This document shows, piece by piece, positions 1 to 13,994 of a DNA stretch of 64,000 nucleotides. Origin of the DNA: Sisyra terminalis (taxonomy: Eukaryota; Arthropoda; Insecta; Neuroptera; Sisyridae). The DNA lies in the NCBI GenBank assembly GCA_958496175.1, contig OY292275.1, positions 53,149,701 to 53,213,700 of the forward strand, in the 5' to 3' direction. Within the stretch, counting starts at the first letter, position 1, and every line of letters starts with the position of its first letter. The notes beneath the pieces were generated by a model that had not been told where the DNA came from, ran no database searches, and was given only the letters and a program-made list of their open reading frames with translations. The position numbers and the translations under genes were made by a program.

Positions 1-1
1 A

Positions 2-584
2 TGTTTAAAAGGCATTCCACTATTAGTGTTAGCTAATAAACAAGATATTCCAGACTGCATGGGGGTACGTGAAGTGAAGCCAATTTTCAATAAAAATGGC
101 CATTTGATTGGTCGCCGTGACTGCATGGTAATGCCAGTTTCTGCACTTACCGGGTAATTTATAACAATATTTTCAAGTATTCCTATCACGAGACTAAAAA
201 TTATAATTTTTAAAATAAATCGAGTATATTCCAAGTAATAAGATTAGCTGTTATTTGACATGCATTATTATGCATTTTAATGCAAAATTTCGAATGAATT
301 CGCGGATATATGCAAATATTTAACCAACCCAATGTCTTATACTCGCATTTTTAATACTTTCATTTTAGGTGAAAAAATTGTATAAATTTATACTATTTTA
401 TGAGTAGGAATTCGTTTGAAAAAAAATCTCATGAAGGGAATATTATAATTATTTAATTAAACTTTTTTTTTATATTTTGTTTTTAAATCGTAGGGATGGA
501 ATAGATGAGGGTATTATGTGGTTAGTTAACTGTATTAAACAAAACAGTGATATAAGACCTCCGAGAAACTGGGACGACTCTTAA
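2..584 (+). CDS. Arfrp1: ADP-ribosylation factor-related protein 1, C-terminal part
   Basis: Partial gene; the 5' part lies outside the window. Exons 2-153 and 494-584 join in phase (GG|G) and end at TAA 582-584. Visible are the G4 guanine-binding motif NKQD (in VLANKQDIPD) and the G5 motif SALTG. The stretch IGRRDC..SALTG..EGI.W.V.CI..RPPR is the C-terminal pattern of ARFRP1 rather than of ordinary ARF/ARL proteins, as I remember the family. ARFRP1 is a Golgi-located small GTPase that recruits ARL1 and golgins at the trans-Golgi and supports cargo sorting. About 80 of roughly 200 residues are present. The intron is AT-rich and 340 bp. The next gene downstream on the same strand is AP-1 gamma. 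Identity is strong, although the N-terminal switch regions cannot be inspected. Confidence 0.88.
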
Positions 585-1509
585 ATTATTCAACGGATCA
601 ACGTTTCGAAAAAATAATCAATCCATATATAATCGATGTGTATATGTGTTACCCGTCCTAACCCCCTTATACAATATTCATATAAAACTTTGTTCAACTT
701 CATAAATGTTATTTCATTTCATTTATAAAATTTTCTAATAAGTGTATATATATGATTTAATATTTTAATTTGTATTATATATTTTGTAAATAAGTTATGT
801 TTTAATGTTTTTATTAAAATTTTAATATTTTTCTTTATTTATTTTTTATTCAAATTTTCTGTTCCTTCAAAAGTATTATATTATATTTTTTATTGTATTG
901 TAATATGTATCTTTAATGTGATATGTCCTTCAAGTGTAAAATTCATTTGATGAAATCAATGGAATACTAATATCATATGGCGTATAAAATAAATAATTAA
1001 ACCCAATATGGTGTTTATGTTCAATTATAATAATAAAAAAACTTCCAATTATAGTAGTCGTAATATTACTATAATAATTTACTTTTATTTTCAATTAGAT
1101 CAATTATACTTAAATTTTGAATATTTAACTAGTATGAGTCACATTACGGAGGTAAAAGACGAACGTTTGTTATTTACTTTTCCCCATAACGTGGAAATTC
1201 CGCCGTAACAGTAGTTTATTTTATTTTGTTCTTATTAAAGTGTGAGTTTATGATGTGGATACACCTATTTGATTCGTACTTTACATAAATATTCAAATAG
1301 ATAAGCGGTAACAGCAGCATCGTTTTTTTGATAAGGTGATAAGCCTTTACCATGTGTTAATAAATAGGTGAAAGATAACACCTGACAAAGCAGCACTCTT
1401 ATCAATGGAAAAGGATATACCGAAAAACGTAAAAGCGTATTTGAAATTCTGTAATTTTTACTGTTAATAAGTATATTATTTAATATTAGTGCATAAAATT
1501 TTAATTAAA
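585..1509. other. intergenic region Arfrp1 to AP-1 gamma
   Basis: This 925 bp stretch holds the AT-rich 3' flank of Arfrp1, with AATAAA-type signals near 985-995, and the presumed promoter region of AP-1 gamma. A 66-codon ORF at 1008-1208 is low-complexity, has no recognisable domain and is treated as noise. Confidence 0.6.
1300..1403. promoter_or_regulatory. cluster of GATA-type sites upstream of AP-1 gamma
   Basis: GATAAG occurs at 1300, 1330 and 1338, GATAA at 1374, and the reverse form CTTATC at 1398. Five sites fall within about 100 bp, starting about 210 bp and ending 107 bp before the upstream AP-1 gamma start codon (1510). Such clusters are typical of GATA-factor enhancers or promoters. 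AT-rich DNA yields GATA by chance, so function is inferred only. Confidence 0.35.
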
Positions 1510-1565
1510 ATGTATCCGTATTATGAACAAGATTGGAGTGTATTGCCACCGGAATTAAATAGAAG
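1510..1565 (+). CDS. AP-1gamma: alternative first coding exon of AP-1 gamma
   Basis: ATG at 1510 opens 18 codons (MYPYYEQDWSVLPPELNR) and then AG|gtaaat, a phase-2 donor. Joining to the acceptor at 2755 gives AG|A TTT AAT, which continues in frame into the common exon ([12 protein letters not shown]). A second, independent first exon at 2666-2685 ends in the same phase. With this exon the predicted protein is 892 residues (2679 nt, divisible by three). Both exons agree in phase, which argues for two alternative promoters. Which is used, and whether the innermost ATG at 2774 (MATIK) is also a start, cannot be decided from sequence. Confidence 0.6.
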
Positions 1566-2261
1566 GTAAATGAGTGAATATTAATGCTAACTTTTTTTAT
1601 TTAATCTAAATTGAAGTACACGTAACATAATTTACAATAATTACTGTATATACCTAAAGAACTGTGATCAGGGAAAGAAAAATACAAAATTTTGATATTT
1701 ATGAAATAGTTTAAAAAATTGTTAATTTATTTTTGAATTATGATGAGAAAAAAATGTTTGATCCTACTTAAGCTACATTGTTAAATATCAAAATTCAAAT
1801 TTTTGTTTTGTAACAATTGAGTTAAATTTGAAAATACCGCCTTTTTTAATTTCAATTTATTCGTGAAAAATAAAAAAAATATTGAAAATTAAGGGATAGA
1901 TATTGTTTTGATTTCTTAAATTTTTAAGATAATTTATTAAAGTTTTCTTTTTGATGATGAAGTGCTGGTTTTCTTGTTGATAATAAATGTGGAATTTGCA
2001 TTTTTTTTTAAAATTTAAAATAATTCCACTATCATACGTCACAGCCGCCATGTTAGATTAGTTAACCCAATAGCCGTGAATGTGTGGCACGGTGAAAAAA
2101 TATTCAGTCAATATTTGTAACAAATGTGTTATAAAACTGCAATTGCTGTGATTCCAATAAATCATTAATCAAGTATTAATCGTAATTGTAGCGAATAGAT
2201 TTGTAAAATAAGATAAATTTGTGTTCCGTATTATAATTTTGGATAGGTAATGTAAATAACG

Positions 2262-2592
2262 TAGTACGTAGCAGACAAGTCAGGTGCCGCGGTTTGAACC
2301 TGCTGTCACTCCTTTTTTTCAATCAGAAAAACTCAATTTAATTTTTATTCTAATTAATTAATCCTTGCACATTCCAATTCCATTGTACGCCAATTATTTT
2401 GCGCAAATATTTATTTCACATTAGTATTCAACAAATTAATTTTTGTACAATAACATTGAATGGGATTTTTTTTCATTTTCTTAACCCTCTAATTTTTTAT
2501 AGATCTAATTGTTATGGTTTTATAATCTTGCATCAATTATATAATATTTATTGTTAATTATTTTAATAGTATTATTAGCTACGTACTACAAA
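2262..2592. repeat. weak inverted repeat in first intron of AP-1 gamma
   Basis: GTAGTACGTAGC near 2262 recurs in inverted form (GCTACGTACTAC) near 2580. Between them lies GGTTTGAACC near 2294, which resembles a tRNA B-box. It may be a short non-autonomous element; the flanks are not clear. Confidence 0.25.
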
Positions 2593-2665
2593 GCAATTGT
2601 CTTATGAGACACATATGTGAACGGTGTGCTTTTTGGTTTTATAATTGATATTTTAAAATAACAAG

Positions 2666-5600
2666 ATGAATGCATCAGAACATGGGTAAATGCCTTATCT
2701 AACAACTATTTGCATTGTGATTATCTTTTTCTCATTCTATGTATCTTTTTTTAGATTTAATCCAGGCCTTAATATGGCAACAATTAAACAAGCAATCAAT
2801 GAGACCATTGAACGAGGTAACTTTAAATTTATTTAAGCATAACCTACTCTGATAAACTGCAATACAAAATCACAGTCACCGAAACCGATATCAATTTGGG
2901 GCGCTTTTTTTAAATTTTCTTGAATGAAGAAAGTATTCTCTCACCACAGAAGCTTTAGATGTGGAAAGAATATATAAGAATAGAACATATTATTCTTTAG
3001 CGTGTTAAGTAATGCGTAAACGTCTCAAAATCACATTAAGGCATACGAGGTCATAAATATTAGGTTGTTCGGAAAGTAATTTCGTTTTTTTTTTTGTGAT
3101 AATGAAAGGCAATTTTCGTATAGTGAATAAATATCTTATTAAATTATATACTGGCTATTCTGGTTCAATACTTTTTGCCATTTTTCTGGCTGTAGTATGA
3201 TTTTTCACTGAAAAATTTTTTGCTCATTTTTTAGCCAAAAACTGTTCTTGGGAGATTTTTGACTTTCTCATTTGAAGTAAAGATTTTGCAATGGTCAACA
3301 CCAATAATAAACCGAAAGTGCCAGATCTGTAGAATTTGATGGGTATGGCATTTTATTCCATTCAAGTTGTAAAAGCTTTAGACGAGTAACAAAAGTTATA
3401 TGAGGTCAAATTTCTCCCCATAAAAACATAGGGAAACCATATATCGGGGTTCGAGGTTAATCCTAGGCCTTGCAAGTGGGTCATTAACAACTGACTTTGG
3501 TAAATTTTACCTTTTACCGATCTCAAGTACTGTTATTCACTGATTTGCATCAACTAATGATTTCATTATGACTTGATCAGCTTCAACCGGTCTTTCAGAC
3601 CATGATGCATCTTCGACATCAAAATTGCCGATTCGAAATTTTACAAACTAGTTTTGGCATGTCGTCAATACTTCTTTTGCATACACTTCACTTAATTTTT
3701 TTCTTGATTGAACAGCATTTTACCTTTTCTATAGTGAAAAAGTAATAAATGAGAAAAATTCTGGTTTTTGCTCTCCATATTTAAAAGGACATGCACCAAA
3801 AACTATTCCGTAAAATCACTTGAGCTTTTTCACATACAAGCCTTGCTATATGAGCTTTCAAAACATACAATGATTATACAGCTTAATTATAAAATAAGTG
3901 CAAAAAAATACCATTAAATCTTTTGTCGGGAAAAACGAAATTACTTTCCGAACAACCCAATAGAAACTTTTATTGAAACACTCACTATCTTTCATTCAAT
4001 ATATGAGCAATTCTCATTAAATTTCCGAAATTATAAAAAATATTTTTTATAATTTAATTTTTTTTTGTGTAAATTTTTTAGTATTTGTATAACTAGATTT
4101 TATCAATATAGTGGTCCCCAGAATAAACTTATTTTAGGCCAATTATAAGGACGATTTATAATTTTGAAAATGAGGGAATAGTTTTTATAGGCCAAACCGT
4201 CATTAAATCGTGCCTGTTATTGTTTAATAGAGAGCCAAAAGTTTGAACCTTAACAGTATTATTGTTACGTTAATATTATTCTTCTCTGTAAGTGTTATTT
4301 GTTGTCCGGCCCGGCAAAAAGAACCATTTATACCTCTGCATTCTACTTACAGCAATAATTTTCATTAAAATCAATATGAATGATATTCTCAACTTTAAAA
4401 CCAAAAAAACATCGAATTTAACAATTAAATAAGCAAAGAAATAATAAAAGTCAAGTTCGACTAGTTTAAAAACCATTACCTCATACAGTCCCTGGCCATA
4501 TTAATAGACGCACTATGGACTTTGTACAAAATATGAAGTAATAGCTATTTTATTTTGTGTTTAAATTTTTGATTGGATTTAACTTTCCTATAAAATTGTA
4601 ATTTATTACACTTATTACCAATTAACGTGACAAAAAAATCATATTTACTGAAAAATAACTTTTACTATCGTTTTAAGTATCTTGTTAATTATGGCGAACT
4701 TAATTGTTTAATAACAACAATAATAATATCAGGTTCACGGGTAATTGGAATATATTTTTAAATTAATTTAAACAATCATTGGTTTTGCGACGTTTCGTCT
4801 TTATTTTCTATATTATTATATTATTATTGTTGTTATTTACACTGGAATTGAACCTTACATAAAAGTAATTGTTTAGTATTTAATTGAAAGCCCTTTTACT
4901 GCTATTAAAGCTTCACTAATTCGCAACGTGCTGTATATGTAGGACAATAATGTCCACTGCATTTATGCATGGTGATTTTATTTATGAATTTTTTTTTCTA
5001 AGGGCTATGTTTCTGATGTGATCACCTATTTAACCACTTTCCTCCCCATCAAATCCCACACATTTTCAATGAGATTTAAATCAAGGCTATTACTCTAGAG
5101 TAGGGTAATTGGGGTAATAATCTAGAATATACCCTTATTTAGAAATTATATTTCCTAAAAATCTTTACTACTTTTAATAATGTAAAACGGAAATAGTATC
5201 AAATTCAATTTAGTAGAATATATAAAATTGTGTATTCTTGTGTGTCTAATAATTTGACCAGGGACTGTATATCATATATAAATGAAGTATAACTTAAAAA
5301 ATCTTGGTACATAAACTTTTATTACTTCTGAATTCTTGTATAAGTTGTCTTTGACAACTTACTATATCTACAGTGCTATTATTATTAAGATATAGTAAAT
5401 ACCTCTATTTTTCTTCAGTATGAGGGAATGACGACTGAAAATGTAATCTTGAAATATTTTTCATATTTTTATTTTGGGACAGATACTTTAACATGTGTAA
5501 GATGCCTTAAATATATGAAATAATAGATAGTATTGTCAACAATCAAACAATCATGAATGATAGTCGGTGGTCCTTTTATAACCGTATAAGATTTTTTTTC

Positions 5601-8600
5601 GTATACGGTTCACCAGGACGATATTTGGAAAGTCTTAACAATCCAGTCTTACATTTAACCGCATAATCTACCAGCTAATTAAGTAGTGATCAGAAGAAAC
5701 GCGATAGTGGTAATAATTTCAAATATTTTAAAATTTTTATTTACATATCAGTATTAAAAAACCAATTAACGACAAATAAGTTTATCCTTACAATTTACAA
5801 ATTTATTGCTGCATAGTTTATAAGTAGACATCATTGTATGATTACTGTACCTTTATAAGCTTGCGGCTTGTATTCCACTTATTGAGAACTATCGTCAAAG
5901 CGTCTATATTAGTGAACTTCAAGGGGGGGGGCGATATCGCCCCTTACAGTGCGTTTAAAATTTTTAACGAGATGACAAAAGCTTCATAAACATATGATGG
6001 GGGAGTTGATAATAACTGTGGAATGTTCTTAATGGGACTTTGGTATTATGAAACAAGAGCTATAATATTTTTTTTCTTAACGAAAAAGGCAATGATTCTA
6101 AAAAATTGGGATGCAATTAATTAGTAAGTAATTAGCAAGTAAAGATACTGGTTTACGTGAAGACAAAGAATCTACGTTATGAATACGTTCAAAGTAAATA
6201 TTAACGATTTGTATGAAATATATTATGTAACCAATTGAAAAGCCAATGAGATACATTGTAATACATTTAGCATTGGCAAATATTGTCTTCGATTTTAGTA
6301 GTAATTTTTTCCAGTGACCAGAGAAATCTGGTCTTTGGACTCTCAAATAATGTTAAGAAATTTGAATGGGTTAGGAGAAAAGCCAGAGAATTTGATAAAA
6401 AATTTAAAAAAATGCAACCCCCAAAAATTCCAATATACGAATATTCGAGAGCCATAAAAACGTTACTGTATTTGTGATTTTTTTTGTTTAGTTCGAATGC
6501 CAACTCCAATGCGGTTACGAGATTTAATTCGTCAAATACGTGCCGCGCGGACTGCAGCTGAAGAACGAACTGTTGTGAACAAAGAATGTGCTTATATCAG
6601 ATCAACATTCCGTGAAGAAGATTCCGTTTGGCGATGCAGAAACATTGCAAAACTTCTCTACATTCATATGCTAGGATATCCAGCTCATTTCGGTCAGCTA
6701 GAATGTCTCAAATTAATCGCTTCACCACGATTCACCGACAAAAGGATCGGCTACTTGGGTGCTATGTTGCTGTTAGATGAACGACAAGATGTCCATTTAC
6801 TAATAACAAATTGTTTAAAAAAGTATAATTTCTTATGACTATTTAAAAACCTTTTTATTTATTTTTTTCTTAATTTTATTTTTCAGTGATTTGAATAGTT
6901 CTACCCAGTTTGTTGTGGGATTAGCATTATGTACGTTGGGAGCGATTGCATCCCCTGAAATGGCTCGAGATTTAGCTGCCGAAGTGGAACGTCTCATGAA
7001 ATCTCCAAATGCTTATGTTCGAAAAAAGGCGGCTCTTTGTGCGTTTCGTATTGTGAAAAGAGTTCCTGAATTGTTGGAAATATTTTTACCGGCTACTCGT
7101 TCGTTATTATCAGAAAAAAATCATGGTATATAGTTTTCAATATTTTTTTTAATAAATATCCAATTAAAGCAGCTAATAATGGATAATTTAGGAACAAAAG
7201 TTATTGTAATTTTATATGAAATTTTTATGCATATGCTTTATCCTTAACGACCATTCTGAAATTCATTAATTTCCCGCGTGGATAAATTCTTTCTTCCAGT
7301 TCAATCCTCTTTTTAATAACTCCAGGATATCAATTCGACTTCTTTCTTTTTTCTTGTGATTTTCCAGTTTTTCTTCTATAACATCAATTATAAATCGTTT
7401 ACCTCTCAAAATATGATCCTTCCAGTTAGCTTTTCTTCTTGCGACCACATCATCAATAGTTCTTTTATAATTCATTTCTCAATACTTTCACGTTTGTGAT
7501 TCGATATATACGTTTAAGTTTCTCCATTCTTTTCCAGCATTACATTTTAAAGCTCTCTTGATATTCCTTTTCATGTTTTCATAGAATCCAGGTTTTCAAT
7601 CCTTATAACACTACACTCCACACATAGCACTTTAGCAACTATTTCTAAAGTTAAAGTTCCAATATGTATTATTGTTATGATTATATTGCTTTTTGTTATA
7701 ACAACAATTAGGTAACTAGTAAACATAAAGCAACATCTACTAAATGGTGTTAAAAAGGACGTTTGGTATTTAATAAGTATAGAAAGTTAACTTTTAAAGT
7801 CCATGAATTAAAAGTTATGTTAATATTAAACATAATAGTTCCTATATTTCAGAAATAAATCTATCATATTTTTTAATAGTTTTATTTACTATTTTCAGGC
7901 GTTTTAATTACTGGAGTTACTTTAATCACCGAGATGTGCGATGCCAGTCCTGATACATTGACCCATTTCAAAAAGGTTTGCACTTTATTTCCAAATTTTG
8001 TATTTAACTTAGAGAAAAATGGCCGAATAGTAGAAAGGAAATTTTCAAAAGCTATGCACACATTCACTTGGGGATGTTAATATTGATTTTTATTTCTGTT
8101 CTTTTGATTGAGTATTCATAGTAATTGGCTGATGTTTTAGGGCTCTTTTTTTCTCTAACCATAATTTTTAAGTAAAAGGATTAACTAACCTCGAGTGTTT
8201 GTTTTTCTTGGGGGGTATGGGATTGAGCAGGAAACAGACGTTCGCGAGGTATTTCGTTAAGTTTTCTTTTGTAATTGAAAAAAAAAACTGTTCTTGAAAG
8301 TTGCATGGCTTAAGAAAAAAGCAATGTAATTTTAATTGAAAATTATATTTTTGTGTTGGAAAAATTCAAGCCTTTGATATGCTTTTATGTTGAATATTAC
8401 GACGATCCAAGATAACGATTTTGTCGTATATGTAATTATATTTTATGGGGACAAAATAATTGCATGAAACATTGATTGTTATGAGCATGAATTATTTTAT
8501 TGAAGATCTTTTTTTAATATAAATTAATGTAAAATGAAACTTTTTCAGATTGTTCCAAACTTAGTACGAATTTTGAAAAACCTTATCTTAGCTGGATATT

Positions 8601-11302
8601 CACCAGAGCATGACGTGTCTGGAGTCAGCGATCCTTTTTTGCAGGTAATCATAGTTATTAAAAATGAAAGTGTATGCATTAAAGATAAAATAGTTTTAAT
8701 AGCCTTAGTATAGATCAATATTAAAGATAAAAAATGCACTATAGAATCATTTTAACTTTGAATGTAAATTAAATTAAATATTTTATTTTAAGGTGAAAAT
8801 TTTAAGACTCTTACGTGTTTTGGGACGTAATGACGCTGATGCATCGGAATCAATGAATGATATATTGGCGCAGGTCGCCACTAATACAGAAACGAGTAAA
8901 AATGTAGGAAATACAATTCTATACGAAACTGTTTTATCAATAATGGACATCAAATCGGAAAGTGGATTACGCGTTTTGGCTGTTAATATTCTTGGACGTT
9001 TTCTCCTCAATAATGACAAAAATATTCGTTATGTGGCATTAAATACACTGTTGAAGACAGTTTACATTGATACATCTGCAGTTCAAAGGCACCGATCTAC
9101 AATTCTTGAATGCCTCAAAGATCCTGATATATCGATAAGAAAACGCGCCATGGATTTAAGTTTCGCGCTAGTCAATACGCAAAACATTAGAATCATTATG
9201 AAAGAATTGTTGGTGTTCTTAGAAAGAGCTGATCCTGATTTTAAGGCGCAATGTTCCTCAAATATTGTTTTATCGGCAGAACGGTTTTCGCCAAATAAAA
9301 AATGGCATTTAGACACGTTACTTAAGGTACTTATTGCCGCTGGCAATTACGTGCGAGATGATGTGATTTCATCAACTATTCAGTTGATATCTGAAACAAG
9401 CAGTTTACAATCATATATTGTAGCTCAGTTGTGGCAAGCGTTAGCTGCTGATCAAACTGATAAACAGCCATTAACTCAAGTTGCAGCATGGGCAATTGGA
9501 GAATATGGCGAATTACTACTTGAATCTTGTGATTTAGACGGTGACTTAGTACGTCCTGGTGAACTTGAAGTAATCGACGTCTATCAAAAACTATTGTGGT
9601 CGCCCCAACATTCCGTAACTACTAAACAATATGCTCTAATGTCATTAACAAAACTTAGCACAAGATTTCATTCCGTTAATGATAAAATTCAACAAATCAT
9701 CAGTTCATTTGGATGTTCTTTACATATCGAGTTACAACAACGCGGCGTTGAATTCACGCAGTTGTTTGGAAAACACGCAGTATTACGACCAGCATTACTC
9801 GAACGAATGCCTCCTATGGAAGTTACTCGTCGACCATCTGATACAGTGCAACCTGTTGGCGATGTTGAAGAAGAATCTTCACAACCGGACAGTCCTGTGA
9901 GGAACATTAGCAATAATGAATCAAACGCATTACTTGATTTGCTAGGAACAGGCGATTCTAACGATTTTATGATGATGCCATCAAAAAGCGAACGTGTTTC
10001 AAACCAAAATGCAGGAAATACACAAGATCTTTTAGATCTGCTAGGTGGTTTAGATACTGAAACAACAACACCGACACTTGGAGGAGAATCTTTAATGCAA
10101 ACACCTACCGCGCCAATGGTGGACACATCACTAGGTCTTATTACAAATAATATAACCAATAATAATACGTCCTTGTTAAATAACACAACAGCAAATTCAA
10201 ACTTCTTGGTGGATGGCATGTTTAATTCAGTGCAACCATCAATAGTAACCAATGGTAACTATTTTTCAAAATTATAAATGATAAAGACAACTAAACCAGT
10301 AGCCTCAGCTCATGTAGCATAAGTGATGCATTGTGGCAAGGATTCTTTTTGTAGATGACACTGACCCTGAAACCCCATACTTCAACGGGTTATATATTTA
10401 CCAATATATATCTCTAAGAGAAACTATCGTGACTTAAGTCTCATTAGTGACATCTACAAAATGAATTGTTCTTTCGTGTCGTTTAATTAACAAATTCAAG
10501 CTCCTTTATTTTTCAAGTCAAAAATTTGAAAAATTGATACAACTTTATTTTTAGCGGATGCTCCAAGTATTACTGCATTTGAAAAGAATGGATTAAAAAT
10601 AATATTTACGTTAGAACAAACGGAAGAAAGTGATACGGTTCAAATTAATATGGTGGCCTTTAATAATACGTCGGAAACAATGAATGATTTTCTGTTTCAA
10701 GCAGCAGTGCCGAAGGTAAATACCAACATTTTAGTATATTAATTACCTTGATATAAACTTGTTTGGATTTGTTATCAAATAGAAGGTGTAATTTGTACGT
10801 TCGATTTGTACATTATGATCAAAGTCCATTATTTACACAAACTCAACTTTGGTCGGGTAAACTTGATGTAGTACATATGTATCTACTAAACAAAGTGTAT
10901 TTTCATTCATGATTTGTGGAATTTTGAATACCGATTTAATTTGGGAAAAGGGGTGATGTTTAATAGTGTTTTAGTGTTTAGATTGTTTGATTAAAATGTT
11001 AAACTCAATTATCAAGACGAAGATATTTTATTATAATCAATTGTTATATTTGTAGGCTTTTCAAATTCAGATGTTACCCCCATCAAATATCACAATTGTC
11101 CCCGGAGGTTATTTGACTCAGACAATGCGAGTGACCAATTCAAATAAGGTAATAATTTTTCTTAAATAAAAATATTTCTTGACAAAAAAAAAATTTTTAG
11201 TCTGCCTTACGGATGCGTCTACGATTATCCTATAATTCTAATGGAGTTCCCGTCCAAGAACAAGCCGAAGTGAATAACTTTCCCAATGACACGTGGAAAT
11301 AA
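2666..11302 (+). CDS. AP-1gamma: AP-1 complex subunit gamma (gamma-adaptin)
   Basis: Exons: 2666-2685, 2755-2816, 6492-6822, 6887-7125, 7899-7975, 8549-8644, 8793-10254, 10555-10715, 11056-11148, 11201-11302; 2643 nt, 880 residues plus stop. The protein is the large gamma subunit of the clathrin adaptor AP-1, which sorts cargo between trans-Golgi and endosomes. The trunk begins [17 protein letters not shown] and contains [24 protein letters not shown] and [10 protein letters not shown], all standard adaptin signatures. The hinge (about residues 600-760) carries two clathrin-box-like LLDLLG motifs near residues 655 and 688. The ear spans about 763-880 and ends [10 protein letters not shown]. 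It is somewhat longer than the human protein (about 820) because of the N-terminal extension and hinge. AATAAA signals follow at about 11715 and 11740. It is convergent with CSN5. Confidence 0.95.
3060..3960 (-). mobile_element. decayed, internally deleted mariner element
   Basis: About 28-bp terminal inverted repeats (TTAGGTTGTTCGGAAAGTAA at the left and its inverse at the right) are flanked by TA at 3058-3059 and 3961-3962. Reading the minus strand from ATG at 3778 gives broken pieces of a mariner transposase: FxxRKGK, a [16 protein letters not shown] HTH-to-DD linker and RPVEADQ. The left side encodes a C-terminal piece resembling [12 protein letters not shown]. At 901 bp it is shorter than an intact mariner (about 1.3 kb), with stops and frameshifts, so it is inactive. 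A second copy lies at 49750-50178 in opposite orientation. Confidence 0.85.
4486..5267 (-). mobile_element. decayed Tc1-like transposon
   Basis: Termini CAGTCCCTGGCCATATTAAT and, inverted, CAGTCCCTGGTCAAATTATT are flanked by TA at 4484-4485 and 5268-5269. On the minus strand around 5040-5105 the reading frame [14 protein letters not shown] is the SPDLNPIENLWD block of Tc1 transposases. The rest of the transposase is lost, and part of the interior is a different foldback repeat. Confidence 0.85.
4710..4854. repeat. foldback nested in the Tc1 remnant
   Basis: AATAACAACAATAATAATAT at 4710 is mirrored by ATTATTATTGTTGTTATT near 4820, with GGTTCA/TGAACC outside. The loop contains GCGACGTTTCGTC near 4787, a core shared with foldbacks at 36032, 46029 and, more loosely, 50408. 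Confidence 0.5.
5268..6491. other. intron remainder with a GC-rich palindrome
   Basis: This is AT-rich intron of AP-1 gamma. The only standout is a perfect 16-bp palindrome GGGGCGATATCGCCCC at 5928-5943, in a run of G then C. ORFs here on both strands are shadows or low-complexity. Confidence 0.5.
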
Positions 11303-11887
11303 GGGGAAACAGTTATGCGGCACACACTTACGACTTAACAATGAAAGTTATTTGAGAAACAGAGCGAAGAAAATTGTGTGTGAAACTTGCTATTTGAAAC
11401 ATAGAATTATTTATTTTAATATCAATCGACATTTTGTTGAAAATATTTTTATTATATTAACAAATATCAAGAGAATAACAAAAAGGTTTATATATAATAT
11501 GAATAATTTCGTCCTTTATTTTTACTTTACTGTGTTATTATTAAAACCTTTAATTATTCCAATGTTTATATGTATTGCTGATTTTGTATTACGTTACTTT
11601 TTAATTTTAATAGCGCTCGATATTGTTATATTCTAATGAAAATTTTATAAGGAGTGCTGAGACTACAGTGTTCTGACACGAGTAACAAATTGATTTATAG
11701 AATCGACTGCTGTAAATAAAATTTATTGATATATATATACAAATAAAAGAAAATTTAAGGTTTACTTTTGCAAAAATTATCCTGTAAATTAAGACTCTAA
11801 ACCTTCAATAACACAAAATTATTTTTTAAATACTTATTTATTTTCTTAGAATTGAAATATTAAACTTACAAAAAATTGATACAAAAT

Positions 11888-13429
<1,542 letters not shown>

Positions 13430-13994
13430 TATGATTTTATGTTAAATCTTTTTATTTCTTAAAAAGGATTTTTATATGAGGTTTAATAAATGGAATTTTC
13501 TTTGATATCTAAATTTTAAATAGTTACCTTATAATATATTTATTATATATCGCTATATCACACTATAAAAATGACGTTTCTCTATGTATAGAATTTTTGT
13601 CTGCCTTTTTTCAACAAATCAAAAAAGTTACCATGAACATAGTTAATTATCTTTACCAACTTTCGAAACGATTATTAGATTTGAAAAAATCGGTTTATTA
13701 AAATATATTATGGTTAAATATCACCGAAATTTGTTAATAATTGATTTTAAAACAGAAAGAAGCTTCATTAAAACATGTTTATTGATTTAAATTAGTGTTT
13801 AATTGAAATAAATTAAATTCCTGTTTAGGGAATTTACTTCTAAAAATTTATGGTCACTAAACCTGTTTGAATATCTGTCATTGTTTGTAGATAAACTCTG
13901 TTTGAATTTCTTTCTCATAAAAGCAAAGCAAATCTCCTCAATGTCTAATCAGTGACTAATAAAAAAGTATTTTGTTCTTTAAAATTTGTATACA
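13430..13994. promoter_or_regulatory. shared upstream region of CSN5 and TSG101
   Basis: The two start codons face away from each other, 565 bp apart. The interval is AT-rich with no ORF, so it must hold both 5' UTRs and probably a bidirectional promoter. No TATA box or known core element is obvious. Confidence 0.5.

Noticed and set aside
2270..2320. GGTTTGAACC, possible tRNA B box
   Set aside because: No convincing clover-leaf; kept only as part of a weak inverted repeat.
9689..10252. 187-codon minus-strand ORF
   Set aside because: It is antisense to the long AP-1 gamma exon; the plus frame is fully conserved.
11286..11636. 116-codon plus ORF
   Set aside because: It overlaps the AP-1 gamma stop in another frame and runs into AT-rich 3' UTR; low-complexity composition.
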